Below are positions 44,355 to 57,903 of a stretch of DNA of 64,000 nt, piece by piece. Where the stretch lies: contig JAWNZC010000087.1 in NCBI GenBank assembly GCA_035771165.1, forward strand, positions 7,405,001-7,469,000, given 5' to 3'. The notes beneath the pieces were generated by a model that saw only the letters and a program-made list of their open reading frames with translations, was not told the DNA's origin and searched no databases. Source of the DNA: Paragorgia papillata (Eukaryota; Cnidaria; Anthozoa; Scleralcyonacea; Coralliidae). The position numbers were made by a program, and so were the translations under genes. The first letter of the stretch is position 1; every line of letters starts with the position of its first letter.

Positions 44355-47300
44355 GTGACGATCATATTAAAAAATATAAATAAATTACTTTGTTTACAGT
44401 TTAACATTCGTTTCGTACACTGTCCTATGTGGAATTTAACAACGAATCTAATGCCGTTTATAGAATCTCCGTCTACCGGGCAGAAAATATTTTGTTGGCA
44501 AATCAAGGTGTCATTTGATCTGAGTCAGCAAGCAAGCGCTAAGTGACGATAATATTAAAAAATATAAATAAATTACTTTGTTTACAGTTTAACATTCGTT
44601 TCGTACAATGTCCTACGCAGCATTTAACAAGGAATCTAATGCCGTTTACAGAATCTCCGTCTACCGTACAGAAAATATTTTGTTGGCAAATCAAGGTGTC
44701 ATTTGATCTGAGTCAGCAAGCAAGCGCTAAGTGACGATCATATTAAAAAATATAAATAAATTACTTTGTTTTACACTTTAACATTCGTTTCGTACACTGT
44801 CCTATGTGGAATTTAACAACGAATCTAATGCCGTTTATAGAATCTCCGTCTACCGGGCAGAAAATATTTTGTTGGCAAATCAAGGTGTCATTTGATCTGA
44901 GTCAGCAAGCGCGCGCTAAGTGACGATAATATTAAAAAATATAAATAAATTACTTTGTTTACAGTTTAACATTCGTTTCGTACAATGTCCTACGCAGCAT
45001 TTAACAAGGAATCTAATGCCGTTTACAGAATCTCCGTTTACCGTGCAGAAAAGATTTTGTTGGCAAATCAAGGTGTCATTTGATCTGAGTCAGCAAGCGC
45101 GCGCTAAGTGACGATCATATTAAAAAATATAAATAATTTACTTTGTTTACAGTTTAACATTCGTTTCGTACACTGTCCTATGTGGAATTTAACAACGAAT
45201 CTAATGCCGTTTATAGAATCTCCGTCTACCGGGCAGAAAATATTTTGTTGGCAAATCAAGGTGTCATTTGATCTGAGTCAGCAAGCAAGCGCTAAGTGAC
45301 GATAATATTAAAAAATATAAATAAATTACTTTGTTTACAGTTTAACATTCGTTTCGTACAATGTCCTACGCAGCATTTAACAAGGAATCTAATGCCGTTT
45401 ACAGAATCTCCGTCTACCGTACAGAAAATATTTTGTTGGCAAATCAAGGTGTCATTTGATCTGAGTCAGCAAGCAAGCGCTAAGTGACGATCATATTAAA
45501 AAATATAAATAAATTACTTTGTTTACAGTTTAACATTCGTTTCGTACACTGTCCTATGTGGAATTTAACAACGAATCTAATGCCGTTTATAGAATCTCCG
45601 TCTACCGGGCAGAAAATATTTTGTTGGCAAATCAAGGTGTCATTTGATCTGAGTCAGCAAGCGCGCGCTAAGTGACGATAATATTAAAAAATATAAATAA
45701 ATTACTTTGTTTACAGTTTAACATTCGTTTCGTACAATGTCCTACGCAGCATTTAACAAGGAATCTAATGCCGTTTACAGAATCTCCGTTTACCGTGCAG
45801 AAAAGATTTTGTTGGCAAATCAAGGTGTCATTTGATGTGAGTCAGCAAGCGCGCGCTAAGTGACGATCATATTAAAAAATATAAATAATTTACTTTGTTT
45901 ACAGTTTAACATTCGTTTCGTAGATTGTTCTATGCAGAATTTAACAAGGAATCTAATGCCGTTTACAGAATCTCCGTCTACCGTGCAGAAAATATTTTGT
46001 TGGCAAATCAAGGTGTCATTTGATGTGAGTCAGCAAGCGCGCGCTAAGTGACGATCATATTAAAAAATATAAATAAATTACTTTGTTTACAGTTTAACAT
46101 TCGTTTCGTACAATGTCCTACGCAGCATTTAACAAGGAATCTAATGCCGTTTACAGAATCTCCGTCTACCGTACAGAAAATATTTTGTTGGCAAATCAAG
46201 GTGTCATTTGATCTGAGTCAGCAAGCGCGCGCTAAGTGACGATCATATTAAAAAATATAAATAATTTACTTTGTTTACAGTTTAACATTCGTTTCGTAGA
46301 TTGTTCTATGCAGAATTTAACAAGGAATCTAATGCCGTTTACAGAATCTCCGTCTACCGTGCAGAAAATATTTTGTTGGCAAATCAAGGTGTCATTTGAT
46401 GTGAGTCAGCAAGGCGCGCGCTAAGTGACGATCATATTAAAAAATATAAATAAATTACTTTGTTTACAGTTTAACATTCGTTTCGTACAATGTCCTACGC
46501 AGCATTTAACAAGGAATCTAATGCCGTTTACAGAATCTCCGTCTACCGTACAGAAAATATTTTGTTGGCAAATCAAGGTGTCATTTGATCTGAGTCAGCA
46601 AGCAAGCGCTAAGTGACGATCATATTAAAAAATATAAATAAATTACTTTGTTTACAGTTTAACATTCGTTTCGTACACTGTCCTATGTGGAATTTAACAA
46701 CGAATCTAATGCCGTTTACAGAATCTCCGTCTACCGTGCAGAAAATGTTTTATTGGCAAATCAAGGTGTCATTTGATCTGAGTCAGCAAGCGCGCGCTAA
46801 GTGACGATCATATTAAAAAATATAAATAAATTAATTTATTTACAGTTTTACATTCGTTTCGTACACTGCCCTATGCAGAATTTAACAAGGAATCTAATGC
46901 CGTTTACAGAATCTCCGTCTACCGTGCAGAAAATATTTTGTCGGCAAATCAATGTGTCATTTGATCTGAGTCAGGAAGCGCGCGCTAAGTGACGATCATA
47001 TTTAAAAATATAAATAAATTCCTTTGTTTACAGTTTAACATTCGTTTCGTACACTGTCCTATGCAGACTTTAACAAGGAATCTAATGCCGTTTACAGAAT
47101 CTCCGTCTACCGTACAGAAAATATTTTGTTGGCAAATCAAGGTGTGTCATTTGATCTGAGTCAGCAAGCAAGCGCTAAGTGACGATCATATTAAAAAATA
47201 TAAATAAATTACTTTGTTTACAGTTTAACATTCGTTTCGTACACTGTCCTATGTGGAATTTAACAACGAATCTAATGCCGTTTTATAGAATCTCCGTCTA

Positions 47301-50300
47301 CCGGGCAGAAAATATTTTGTTGGCAAATCAAGGTGTCATTTGATCTGAGTCAGCAAGCAAGCGCTAAGTGACGATAATATTAAAAAATATAAATAAATAA
47401 ATTACTTTGTTTACAGTTTAACATTCGTTTCGTACAATGTCCTACGCAGCATTTAACAAGGAATCTAATGCCGTTTACAGAATCTCCGTCTACCGTACAG
47501 AAAATATTTTGTTGGCAAATCAAGGTGTCATTTGATCTGAGTCAGCAAGCAAGCGCTAAGTGACGATCATATTAAAAAATATAAATAAATTACTTTGTTT
47601 ACAGTTTAACATTCGTTTCGTACACTGTCCTATGTGGAATTTAACAACGAATCTAATGCCGTTTATAGAATCTCCGTCTACCGGGCAGAAAATATTTTGT
47701 TGGCAAATCAAGGTGTCATTTGATCTGAGTCAGCAAGCGCGCGCTAAGTGACGATAATATTAAAAAATATAAATAAATTACTTTGTTTACAGTTTAACAT
47801 TCGTTTCGTACAATGTCCTACGCAGCATTTAACAAGGAATCTAATGCCGTTTACAGAATCTCCGTTTACCGTGCAGAAAAGATTTTGTTGGCAAATCAAG
47901 GTGTCATTTGATCTGAGTCAGCAAGCGCGCGCTAAGTGACGATCATATTAAAAAATATAAATAATTTACTTTGTTTACAGTTTAACATTCGTTTCGTACA
48001 CTGTCCTATGTGGAATTTAACATCGAATCTAATGCCGTTTACAGAATCTCCGTCTACCGTGCAGAAAATGTTTTATTGGCAAATCAAGGTGTCATTTGAT
48101 CTGAGTCAGCAAGCAAGCGCTAAGTGACGATCATATTAAAAAATATAAATAAATTAATTTATTTACAGTTTTACATTCGTTTCGTACACTGCCCTATGCA
48201 GAATTTAACAAGGAATCTAATGCCGTTTACAGAATCTCCGTCTACCGTGCAGAAAATATTTTGTTGGCAAATCAACGTGTCATTTGATCTGAGTCAGGAA
48301 GCGCGCGCTAAGTGACGATCATATTAAAAAATATAAATAAATTACTTTATTTACAGTTTTACATTCGTTTCGTACACTGCCCTATGCAGAATTTAACAAG
48401 GAATCTAATGCCGTTTACAGATTCTCCGTCTACCGTGCAGAAAATATTTTGTCGGCAAATCAATGTGTCATTTGATCTGAGTCAGGAAGCGCGCGCTAAG
48501 TGACGATCATATTTAAAAATATAAATAAATTCCTTTGTTTACAGTTTAACATTCGTTTCGTACACTGTCCTATGCAGAATTTAACAAGGAATCTAATGCC
48601 GTTTACAGAATCTCCGTCTACCGTGCAGAAAATATTTTGTTGGCAAATCAAGGTGTCATTTGATGTTAGTCAGCAAGCGCGCGCTAAGTCACGATCATAT
48701 TAAAAAATATAAATAAATTACTTTGTTTACAGTTTAACATTCGTTTCGTACACTGTCCTATGCAGACTTTAACAAGGAATCTAATGCCGTTTACAGAATC
48801 TCCGTCTACCGTACAGAAAATATTTTGTTGGCAAATCAAGGTGTCATTTGATCTGAGTCAGCAAGCAAGCGCTAAGTGACGATCATATTAAAAAATATAA
48901 ATAAATTACTTTGTTTACAGTTTAACATTCGTTTCGTACACTGTCCTATGTGGAATTTAACAACGAATCTAATGCCGTTTATAGAATCTCCGTCTACCGG
49001 GCAGAAAATATTTTGTTGGCAAATCAAGGTGTCATTTGATCTGAGTCAGCAAGCAAGCGCTAAGTGACGATAATATTAAAAAATATAAATAAATTACTTT
49101 GTTTACAGTTTAACATTCGTTTCGTACAATGTCCTACGCAGCATTTAACAAGGAATCTAATGCCGTTTACAGAATCTCCGTTCTACCGTACAGAAAATAT
49201 TTTGTTGGCAAATCAAGGTGTCATTTGATCTGAGTCAGCAAGCAAGCGCTAAGTGACGATCATATTAAAAAATATAAATAAATTACTTTGTTTACACTTT
49301 AACATTCGTTTCGTACACTGTCCTATGTGGAATTTAACAACGAATCTAATGCCGTTTATAGAATCTCCGTCTACCGGGCAGAAAATATTTTGTTGGCAAA
49401 TCAAGGTGTCATTTGATCTGAGTCAGCAAGCGCGCGCTAAGTGACGATAATATTAAAAAATATAAATAAATTACTTTGTTTACAGTTTAACATTCGTTTC
49501 GTACAATGTCCTACGCAGCATTTAACAAGGAATCTAATGCCGTTTACAGAATCTCCGTTTACCGTGCAGAAAAGATTTTGTTGGCAAATCAAGGTGTCAT
49601 TTGATCTGAGTCAGCAAGCGCGCGCTAAGTGACGATCATATTAAAAAATATAAATAATTTACTTTGTTTACAGTTTAACATTCGTTTCGTACACTGTCCT
49701 ATGTGGAATTTAACAACGAATCTAATGCCGTTTATAGAATCTCCGTCTACCGGGCAGAAAATATTTTGTTGGCAAATCAAGGTGTCATTTGATCTGAGTC
49801 AGCAAGCAAGCGCTAAGTGACGATAATATTAAAAAATATAAATAAATTACTTTGTTTACAGTTTAACATTCGTTTCGTACAATGTCCTACGCAGCATTTA
49901 ACAAGGAATCTAATGCCGTTTACAGAATCTCCGTCTACCGTACAGAAAATATTTTTGTTGGCAAATCAAGGTGTCATTTGATCTGAGTCAGCAAGCAAGC
50001 GCTAAGTGACGATCATATTAAAAAATATAAATAAATTACTTTGTTTACAGTTTAACATTCGTTTCGTACACTGTCCTATGTGGAATTTAACAACGAATCT
50101 AATGCCGTTTATAGAATCTCCGTCTACCGGGCAGAAAATATTTTGTTGGCAAATCAAGGTGTCATTTGATCTGAGTCAGCAAGCGCGCGCTAAGTGACGA
50201 TAATATTAAAAAATATAAATAAATTACTTTGTTTACAGTTTAACATTCGTTTCGTACAATGTCCTACGCAGCATTTAACAAGGAATCTAATGCCGTTTAC

Positions 50301-53202
50301 AGAATCTCCGTTTACCGTGCAGAAAAGATTTTGTTGGCAAATCAAGGTGTCATTTGATGTGAGTCAGCAAGCGCGCGCTAAGTGACGATCATATTAAAAA
50401 ATATAAATAATTTACTTTGTTTACAGTTTAACATTCGTTTCGTAGATTGTTCTATGCAGAATTTAACAAGGAATCTAATGCCGTTTACAGAATCTCCGTC
50501 TACCGTGCAGAAAATATTTTGTTGGCAAATCAAGGTGTCATTTGATGTGAGTCAGCAAGCGCGCGCTAAGTGACGATCATATTAAAAAATATAAATAAAT
50601 TACTTTGTTTACAGTTTAACATTCGTTTCGTACAATGTCCTACGCAGCATTTAACAAGGAATCTAATGCCGTTTACAGAATCTCCGTCTACCGTACAGAA
50701 AATATTTTGTTGGCAAATCAAGGTGTCATTTGATCTGAGTCAGCAAGCGCGCGCTAAGTGACGATCATATTAAAAAATATAAATAATTTACTTTGTTTAC
50801 AGTTTAACATTCGTTTCGTAGATTGTTCTATGCAGAATTTAACAAGGAATCTAATGCCGTTTACAGAATCTCCGTCTACCGTGCAGAAAATATTTTGTTG
50901 GCAAATCAAGGTGTCATTTGATGTGAGTCAGCAAGCGCGCGCTAAGTGACGATCATATTAAAAAATATAAATAAATTACTTTGTTTACAGTTTAACATTC
51001 GTTTCGTACAATGTCCTACGCAGCATTTAACAAGGAATCTAATGCCGTTTACAGAATCTCCGTCTACCGTACAGAAAATATTTTGTTGGCAAATCAAGGT
51101 GTCATTTGATCTGAGTCAGCAAGCAAGCGCTAAGTGACGATCATATTAAAAAATATAAATAAATTACTTTGTTTACAGTTTAACATTCGTTTCGTACACT
51201 GTCCTATGTGGAATTTAACAACGAATCTAATGCCGTTTACAGAATCTCCGTCTACCGTGCAGAAAATGTTTTTATTGGCAAATCAAGGTGTCATTTGATC
51301 TGAGTCAGCAAGCGCGCGCTAAGTGACGATCATATTAAAAAATATAAATAAATTAATTTATTTACAGTTTTACATTCGTTTCGTACACTGCCCTATGCAG
51401 AATTTAACAAGGAATCTAATGCCGTTTACAGAATCTCCGTCTACCGTGCAGAAAATATTTTGTCGGCAAATCAATGTGTCATTTGATCTGAGTCAGGAAG
51501 CGCGCGCTAAGTGACGATCATATTTAAAAATATAAATAAATTCCTTTGTTTACAGTTTAACATTCGTTTCGTACACTGTCCTATGCAGACTTTAACAAGG
51601 AATCTAATGCCGTTTACAGAATCTCCGTCTACCGTACAGAAAATATTTTGTTGGCAAATCAAGGTGTCATTTGATCTGAGTCAGCAAGCAAGCGCTAAGT
51701 GACGATCATATTAAAAAATATAAATAAATTACTTTGTTTACAGTTTAACATTCGTTTCGTACACTGTCCTATGTGGAATTTAACAACGAATCTAATGCCG
51801 TTTATAGAATCTCCGTCTACCGGGCAGAAAATATTTTGTTGGCAAATCAAGGTGTCATTTGATCTGAGTCAGCAAGCAAGCGCTAAGTGACGATAATATT
51901 AAAAAATATAAATAAATTACTTTGTTTACAGTTTAACATTCGTTTCGTACAATGTCCTACGCAGCATTTAACAAGGAATCTAATGCCGTTTACAGAATCT
52001 CCGTCTACCGTACAGAAAATATTTTGTTGGCAAATCAAGGTGTCATTTGATCTGAGTCAGCAAGCAAGCGCTAAGTGACGATCATATTAAAAAATATAAA
52101 TAAATTACTTTGTTTACAGTTTAACATTCGTTTCGTACACTGTCCTATGTGAATTTAACAACGAATCTAATGCCGTTTATAGAATCTCCGTCTACCGGGC
52201 AGAAAATATTTTGTTGGCAAATCAAGGTGTCATTTGATCTGAGTCAGCAAGCGCGCGCTAAGTGACGATAATATTAAAAAATATAAATAAATTACTTTGT
52301 TTACAGTTTAACATTCGTTTCGTACAATGTCCTACGCAGCATTTAACAAGGAATCTAATGCCGTTTACAGAATCTCCGTTTACCGTGCAGAAAAGATTTT
52401 GTTGGCAAATCAAGGTGTCATTTGATCTGAGTCAGCAAGCGCGCGCTAAGTGACGATCATATTAAAAAATATAAATAATTTACTTTGTTTACAGTTTAAC
52501 ATTCGTTTCTTTCACTGTCCTATGTGGAATTTAACATCGAATCTAATGCCGTTTACAGACGCTCCGTCTACCGTGCAGAAAATGTTTTTATTGGCAAATC
52601 AAGGTGTCATTTGATCTGAGTCAGCAAGCAAGCGCTAAGTGACGATCATATTAAAAAATATAAATAAATTAATTTATTTACAGTTTTACATTCGTTTCGT
52701 ACACTGCCCTATGCAGAATTTAACAAGGAATCTAATGCCGTTTACAGAATCTCCGTCTACCGTGCAGAAAATATTTTGTTGGCAAATCAACGTGTCATTT
52801 GATCTGAGTCAGGAAGCGCGCGCTAAGTGACGATCATATTAAAAAATATAAATAAATTACTTTATTTACAGTTTTACATTCGTTTCGTACACTGCCCTAT
52901 GCAGAATTTAACAAGGAATCTAATGCCGTTTACAGATTCTCCGTCTACCGTGCAGAAAATATTTTGTCGGCAAATCAATGTGTCATTTGATCTGAGTCAG
53001 GAAGCGCGCGCTAAGTGACGATCATATTTAAAAATATAAATAAATTCCTTTGTTTACAGTTTAACATTCGTTTCGTACACTGTCCTATGCAGAATTTAAC
53101 AAGGAATCTAATGCCGTTTACAGAATCTCCGTCTACCGTGCAGAAAATATTTTGTTGGCAAATCAAGGTGTCATTTGATGTGAGTCAGCAAGCAAGCGCT
53201 AA
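44355..53202. repeat. About 24-monomer super-repeat (about 4.52 kb), two copies
   Basis: Unit order from 44355 matches that from 48876 at offsets of 4,521-4,522 bp (44355/48876, 45108/49629, 45672/50194, 46048/50570, 46425/50946, 46801/51323). Later units such as 47748/52262 and 48124/52639 match at about 4,515 bp. Shared markers include GTAGATTGTTCTATGCAG and ATCATATTTAAAAATATAA. Shifts in offset are small private indels. Confidence 0.82.
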
Positions 53203-54519
53203 GTGACGATCATATTAAAAAATATAAATAAATTACTTTGTTTACAGTTTAACATTCGTTTCGTACACTGTCCTATGTGGAATTTAACAACGAATCTAAT
53301 GCCGTTTATAGAATCTCCGTCTACCGGGCAGAAAATATTTTGTTGGCAAATCAAGGTGTCATTTGATCTGAGTCAGCAAGCGCGCGCTAAGTGACGATCA
53401 TATTAAAAAATATAAATAAATTACTTTATTTACAGTTTTACATTCGTTTCGTACACTGCCCTATGCAGAATTTAACAAGGAATCTAATGCCGTTTACAGA
53501 ATCTCCGTCTACCGTGCAGAAAAGATTTTGTTGGCAAATCAAGGTGTCATTTGATCTGAGTCAGCAAGCGCGCGCTAAGTGACGATCATATTAAAAAATA
53601 TAAATAATTTACTTTGTTTACAGTTTAACATTCGTTTCGTAGATTGTTCTATGCAGAATTTAACAAGGAATCTAATGCCGTTTACAGAATCTCCGTCTAC
53701 CGTGCAGAAAATATTTTGTTGGCAAATCAAGGTGTCATTTGATGTGAGTCAGCAAGCGCGCGCTAAGTGACGATCATATTAAAAAATATAAATAAATTAC
53801 TTTGTTTACAGTTTAACATTCGTTTCGTACAATGTCCTACGCAGCATTTAACAAGGAATCTAATGCCGTTTACAGAATCTCCGTCTACCGTACAGAAAAT
53901 ATTTTGTTGGCAAATCAAGGTGTCATTTGATCTGAGTCAGCAAGCAAGCGCTAAGTGACGATCATATTAAAAAATATAAATAAATTACTTTGTTTACAGT
54001 TTAACATTCGTTTCGTACACTGTCCTATGTGGAATTTAACAACGAATCTAATGCCGTTTACAGAATCTCCGTCTACCGTGCAGAAAATGTTTTATTGGCA
54101 AATCAAGGTGTCATTTGATCTGAGTCAGCAAGCAAGCGCTAAGTGACGATCATATTAAAAAATATAAATAAATTAATTTATTTACAGTTTTACATTCGTT
54201 TCGTACACTGCCCTATGCAGAATTTAACAAGGAATCTAATGCCGTTTACAGAATCTCCGTCTACCGTGCAGAAAATATTTTGTTGGCAAATCAACGTGTC
54301 ATTTGATCTGAGTCAGGAAGCGCGCGCTAAGTGACGATCATATTAAAAAATATAAATAAATTACTTTATTTACAGTTTTACATTCGTTTCGTACACTGCC
54401 CTATGCAGAATTTAACAAGGAATCTAATGCCGTTTACAGAATCTCCGTCTACCGTGCAGAAAATATTTTTGTCGGCAAATCAATGTGTCATTTGATCTGA
54501 GTCAGGAAGCGCGCGCTAA

Positions 54520-57500
54520 GTGACGATCATATTTAAAAATATAAATAAATTCCTTTGTTTACAGTTTAACATTCGTTTCGTACACTGTCCTATGCAGAAT
54601 TTAACAAGGAATCTAATGCCGTTTACAGAATCTCCGTCTACCGTGCAGAAAATATTTTGTTGGCAAATCAAGGTGTCATTTGATGTGAGTCAGCAAGCGC
54701 GCGCTAAGTCACGATCATATTAAAAAATATAAATAAATTACTTTGTTTACAGTTTAACATTCGTTTCGTACACTGTCCTATGCAGACTTTAACAAGGAAT
54801 CTAATGCCGTTTACAGAATCTCCGTCTACCGTACAGAAAATATTTTGTTGGCAAATCAAGGTGTCATTTGATCTGAGTCAGCAAGCAAGCGCTAAGTGAC
54901 GATCATATTAAAAAATATAAATAAATTACTTTGTTTACAGTTTAACATTCGTTTCGTACACTGTCCTATGTGGAATTTAACAACGAATCTAATGCCGTTT
55001 ATAGAATCTCCGTCTACCGGGCAGAAAATATTTTGTTGGCAAATCAAGGTGTCATTTGATCTGAGTCAGCAAGCGCGCGCTAAGTGACGATAATATTAAA
55101 AAATATAAATAAATTACTTTGTTTACAGTTTAACATTCGTTTCGTACAATGTCCTACGCAGCATTTAACAAGGAATCTAATGCCGTTTACAGAATCTCCG
55201 TCTACCGTACAGAAAATATTTTGTTGGCAAATCAAGGTGTCATTTGATCTGAGTCAGCAAGCAAGCGCTAAGTGACGATCATATTAAAAAATATAAATAA
55301 ATTACTTTGTTTACAGTTTAACATTCGTTTCGTACACTGTCCTATGTGGAATTTAACAACGAATCTAATGCCGTTTATAGAATCTCCGTCTACCGGGCAG
55401 AAAATATTTTGTTGGCAAATCAAGGTGTCATTTGATCTGAGTCAGCAAGCGCGCGCTAAGTGACGATAATATTAAAAAATATAAATAAATTACTTTGTTT
55501 ACAGTTTAACATTCGTTTCGTACAATGTCCTACGCAGCATTTAACAAGGAATCTAATGCCGTTTACAGAATCTCCGTTTACCGTGCAGAAAAGATTTTGT
55601 TGGCAAATCAAGGTGTCATTTGATCTGAGTCAGCAAGCGCGCGCTAAGTGACGATCATATTAAAAAATATAAATAATTTACTTTGTTTACAGTTTAACAT
55701 TCGTTTCGTAGATTGTTCTATGCAGAATTTAACAAGGAATCTAATGCCGTTTACAGAATCTCCGTCTACCGTGCAGAAAATATTTTGTTGGCAAATCAAG
55801 GTGTCATTTGATGTGAGTCAGCAAGCGCGCGCTAAGTGACGATCATATTAAAAAATATAAATAAATTACTTTGTTTACAGTTTAACATTCGTTTCGTACA
55901 ATGTCCTACGCAGCATTTAACAAGGAATCTAATGCCGTTTACAGAATCTCCGTCTACCGTACAGAAAATATTTTGTTGGCAAATCAAGGTGTCATTTGAT
56001 CTGAGTCAGCAAGCAAGCGCTAAGTGACGATCATATTAAAAAATATAAATAAATTACTTTATTTACAGTTTTACATTCGTTTCGTACACTGCCCTATGCA
56101 GAATTTAACAAGGAATCTAATGCCGTTTACAGAATCTCCGTCTACCGTGCAGAAAATATTTTGTCGGCAAATCAATGTGTCATTTGATCTGAGTCAGGAA
56201 GCGCGCGCTAAGTGACGATCATATTTAAAAATATAAATAAATTCCTTTGTTTACAGTTTAACATTCGTTTCGTACACTGTCCTATGCAGAATTTAACAAG
56301 GAATCTAATGCCGTTTACAGAATCTCCGTCTACCGTGCAGAAAATATTTTGTTGGCAAATCAAGGTGTCATTTGATGTGAGTCAGCAAGCGCGCGCTAAG
56401 TCACGATCATATTAAAAAATATAAATAAATTACTTTGTTTACAGTTTAACATTCGTTTCGTACACTGTCCTATGCAGACTTTAACAAGGAATCTAATGCC
56501 GTTTACAGAATCTCCGTCTACCGTACAGAAAATATTTTGTTGGCAAATCAAGGTGTCATTTGATCTGAGTCAGCAAGCAAGCGCTAAGTGACGATCATAT
56601 TAAAAAATATAAATAAATTACTTTGTTTACAGTTTAACATTCGTTTCGTACACTGTCCTATGTGGAATTTAACAACGAATCTAATGCCGTTTATAGAATC
56701 TCCGTCTACCGGGCAGAAAATATTTTGTTGGCAAATCAAGGTGTCATTTGATCTGAGTCAGCAAGCGCGCGCTAAGTGACGATAATATTAAAAAATATAA
56801 ATAAATTACTTTGTTTACAGTTTAACATTCGTTTCGTACAATGTCCTACGCAGCATTTAACAAGGAATCTAATGCCGTTTACAGAATCTCCGTCTACCGT
56901 ACAGAAAATATTTTGTTGGCAAATCAAGGTGTCATTTGATCTGAGTCAGCAAGCAAGCGCTAAGTGACGATCATATTAAAAAATATAAATAAATTACTTT
57001 GTTTACAGTTTAACATTCGTTTCGTACACTGTCCTATGTGGAATTTAACAACGAATCTAATGCCGTTTATAGAATCTCCGTCTACCGGGCAGAAAATATT
57101 TTGTTGGCAAATCAAGGTGTCATTTGATCTGAGTCAGCAAGCGCGCGCTAAGTGACGATAATATTAAAAAATATAAATAAATTACTTTGTTTACAGTTTA
57201 ACATTCGTTTCGTACAATGTCCTACGCAGCATTTAACAAGGAATCTAATGCCGTTTACAGAATCTCCGTTTACCGTGCAGAAAAGATTTTGTTGGCAAAT
57301 CAAGGTGTCATTTGATCTGAGTCAGCAAGCGCGCGCTAAGTGACGATCATATTAAAAAATATAAATAATTTACTTTGTTTACAGTTTAACATTCGTTTCG
57401 TAGATTGTTCTATGCAGAATTTAACAAGGAATCTAATGCCGTTTACAGAATCTCCGTCTACCGTGCAGAAAATATTTTGTTGGCAAATCAAGGTGTCATT

Positions 57501-57903
57501 TGATGTGAGTCAGCAAGCGCGCGCTAAGTGACGATCATATTAAAAAATATAAATAAATTACTTTGTTTACAGTTTAACATTCGTTTCGTACAATGTCCTA
57601 CGCAGCATTTAACAAGGAATCTAATGCCGTTTACAGAATCTCCGTCTACCGTACAGAAAATATTTTGTTGGCAAATCAAGGTGTCATTTGATCTGAGTCA
57701 GCAAGCAAGCGCTAAGTGACGATCATATTAAAAAATATAAATAAATTACTTTGTTTACAGTTTAACATTCGTTTCGTACACTGTCCTATGTGGAATTTAA
57801 CAACGAATCTAATGCCGTTTATAGAATCTCCGTCTACCGGGCAGAAAATATTTTGTTGGCAAATCAAGGTGTCATTTGATCTGAGTCAGCAAGCGCGCGC
57901 TAA
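54520..57903. repeat. 9-monomer higher-order repeat, 1,692 bp, two copies
   Basis: Units 54520-56211 and 56212-57903 follow the same order at 1,692 bp (54896/56588, 55084/56776, 55272/56964, 55460/57152, 55648/57340, 55836/57528). The last unit before the next cycle differs (56024 against 57716). Confidence 0.86.
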
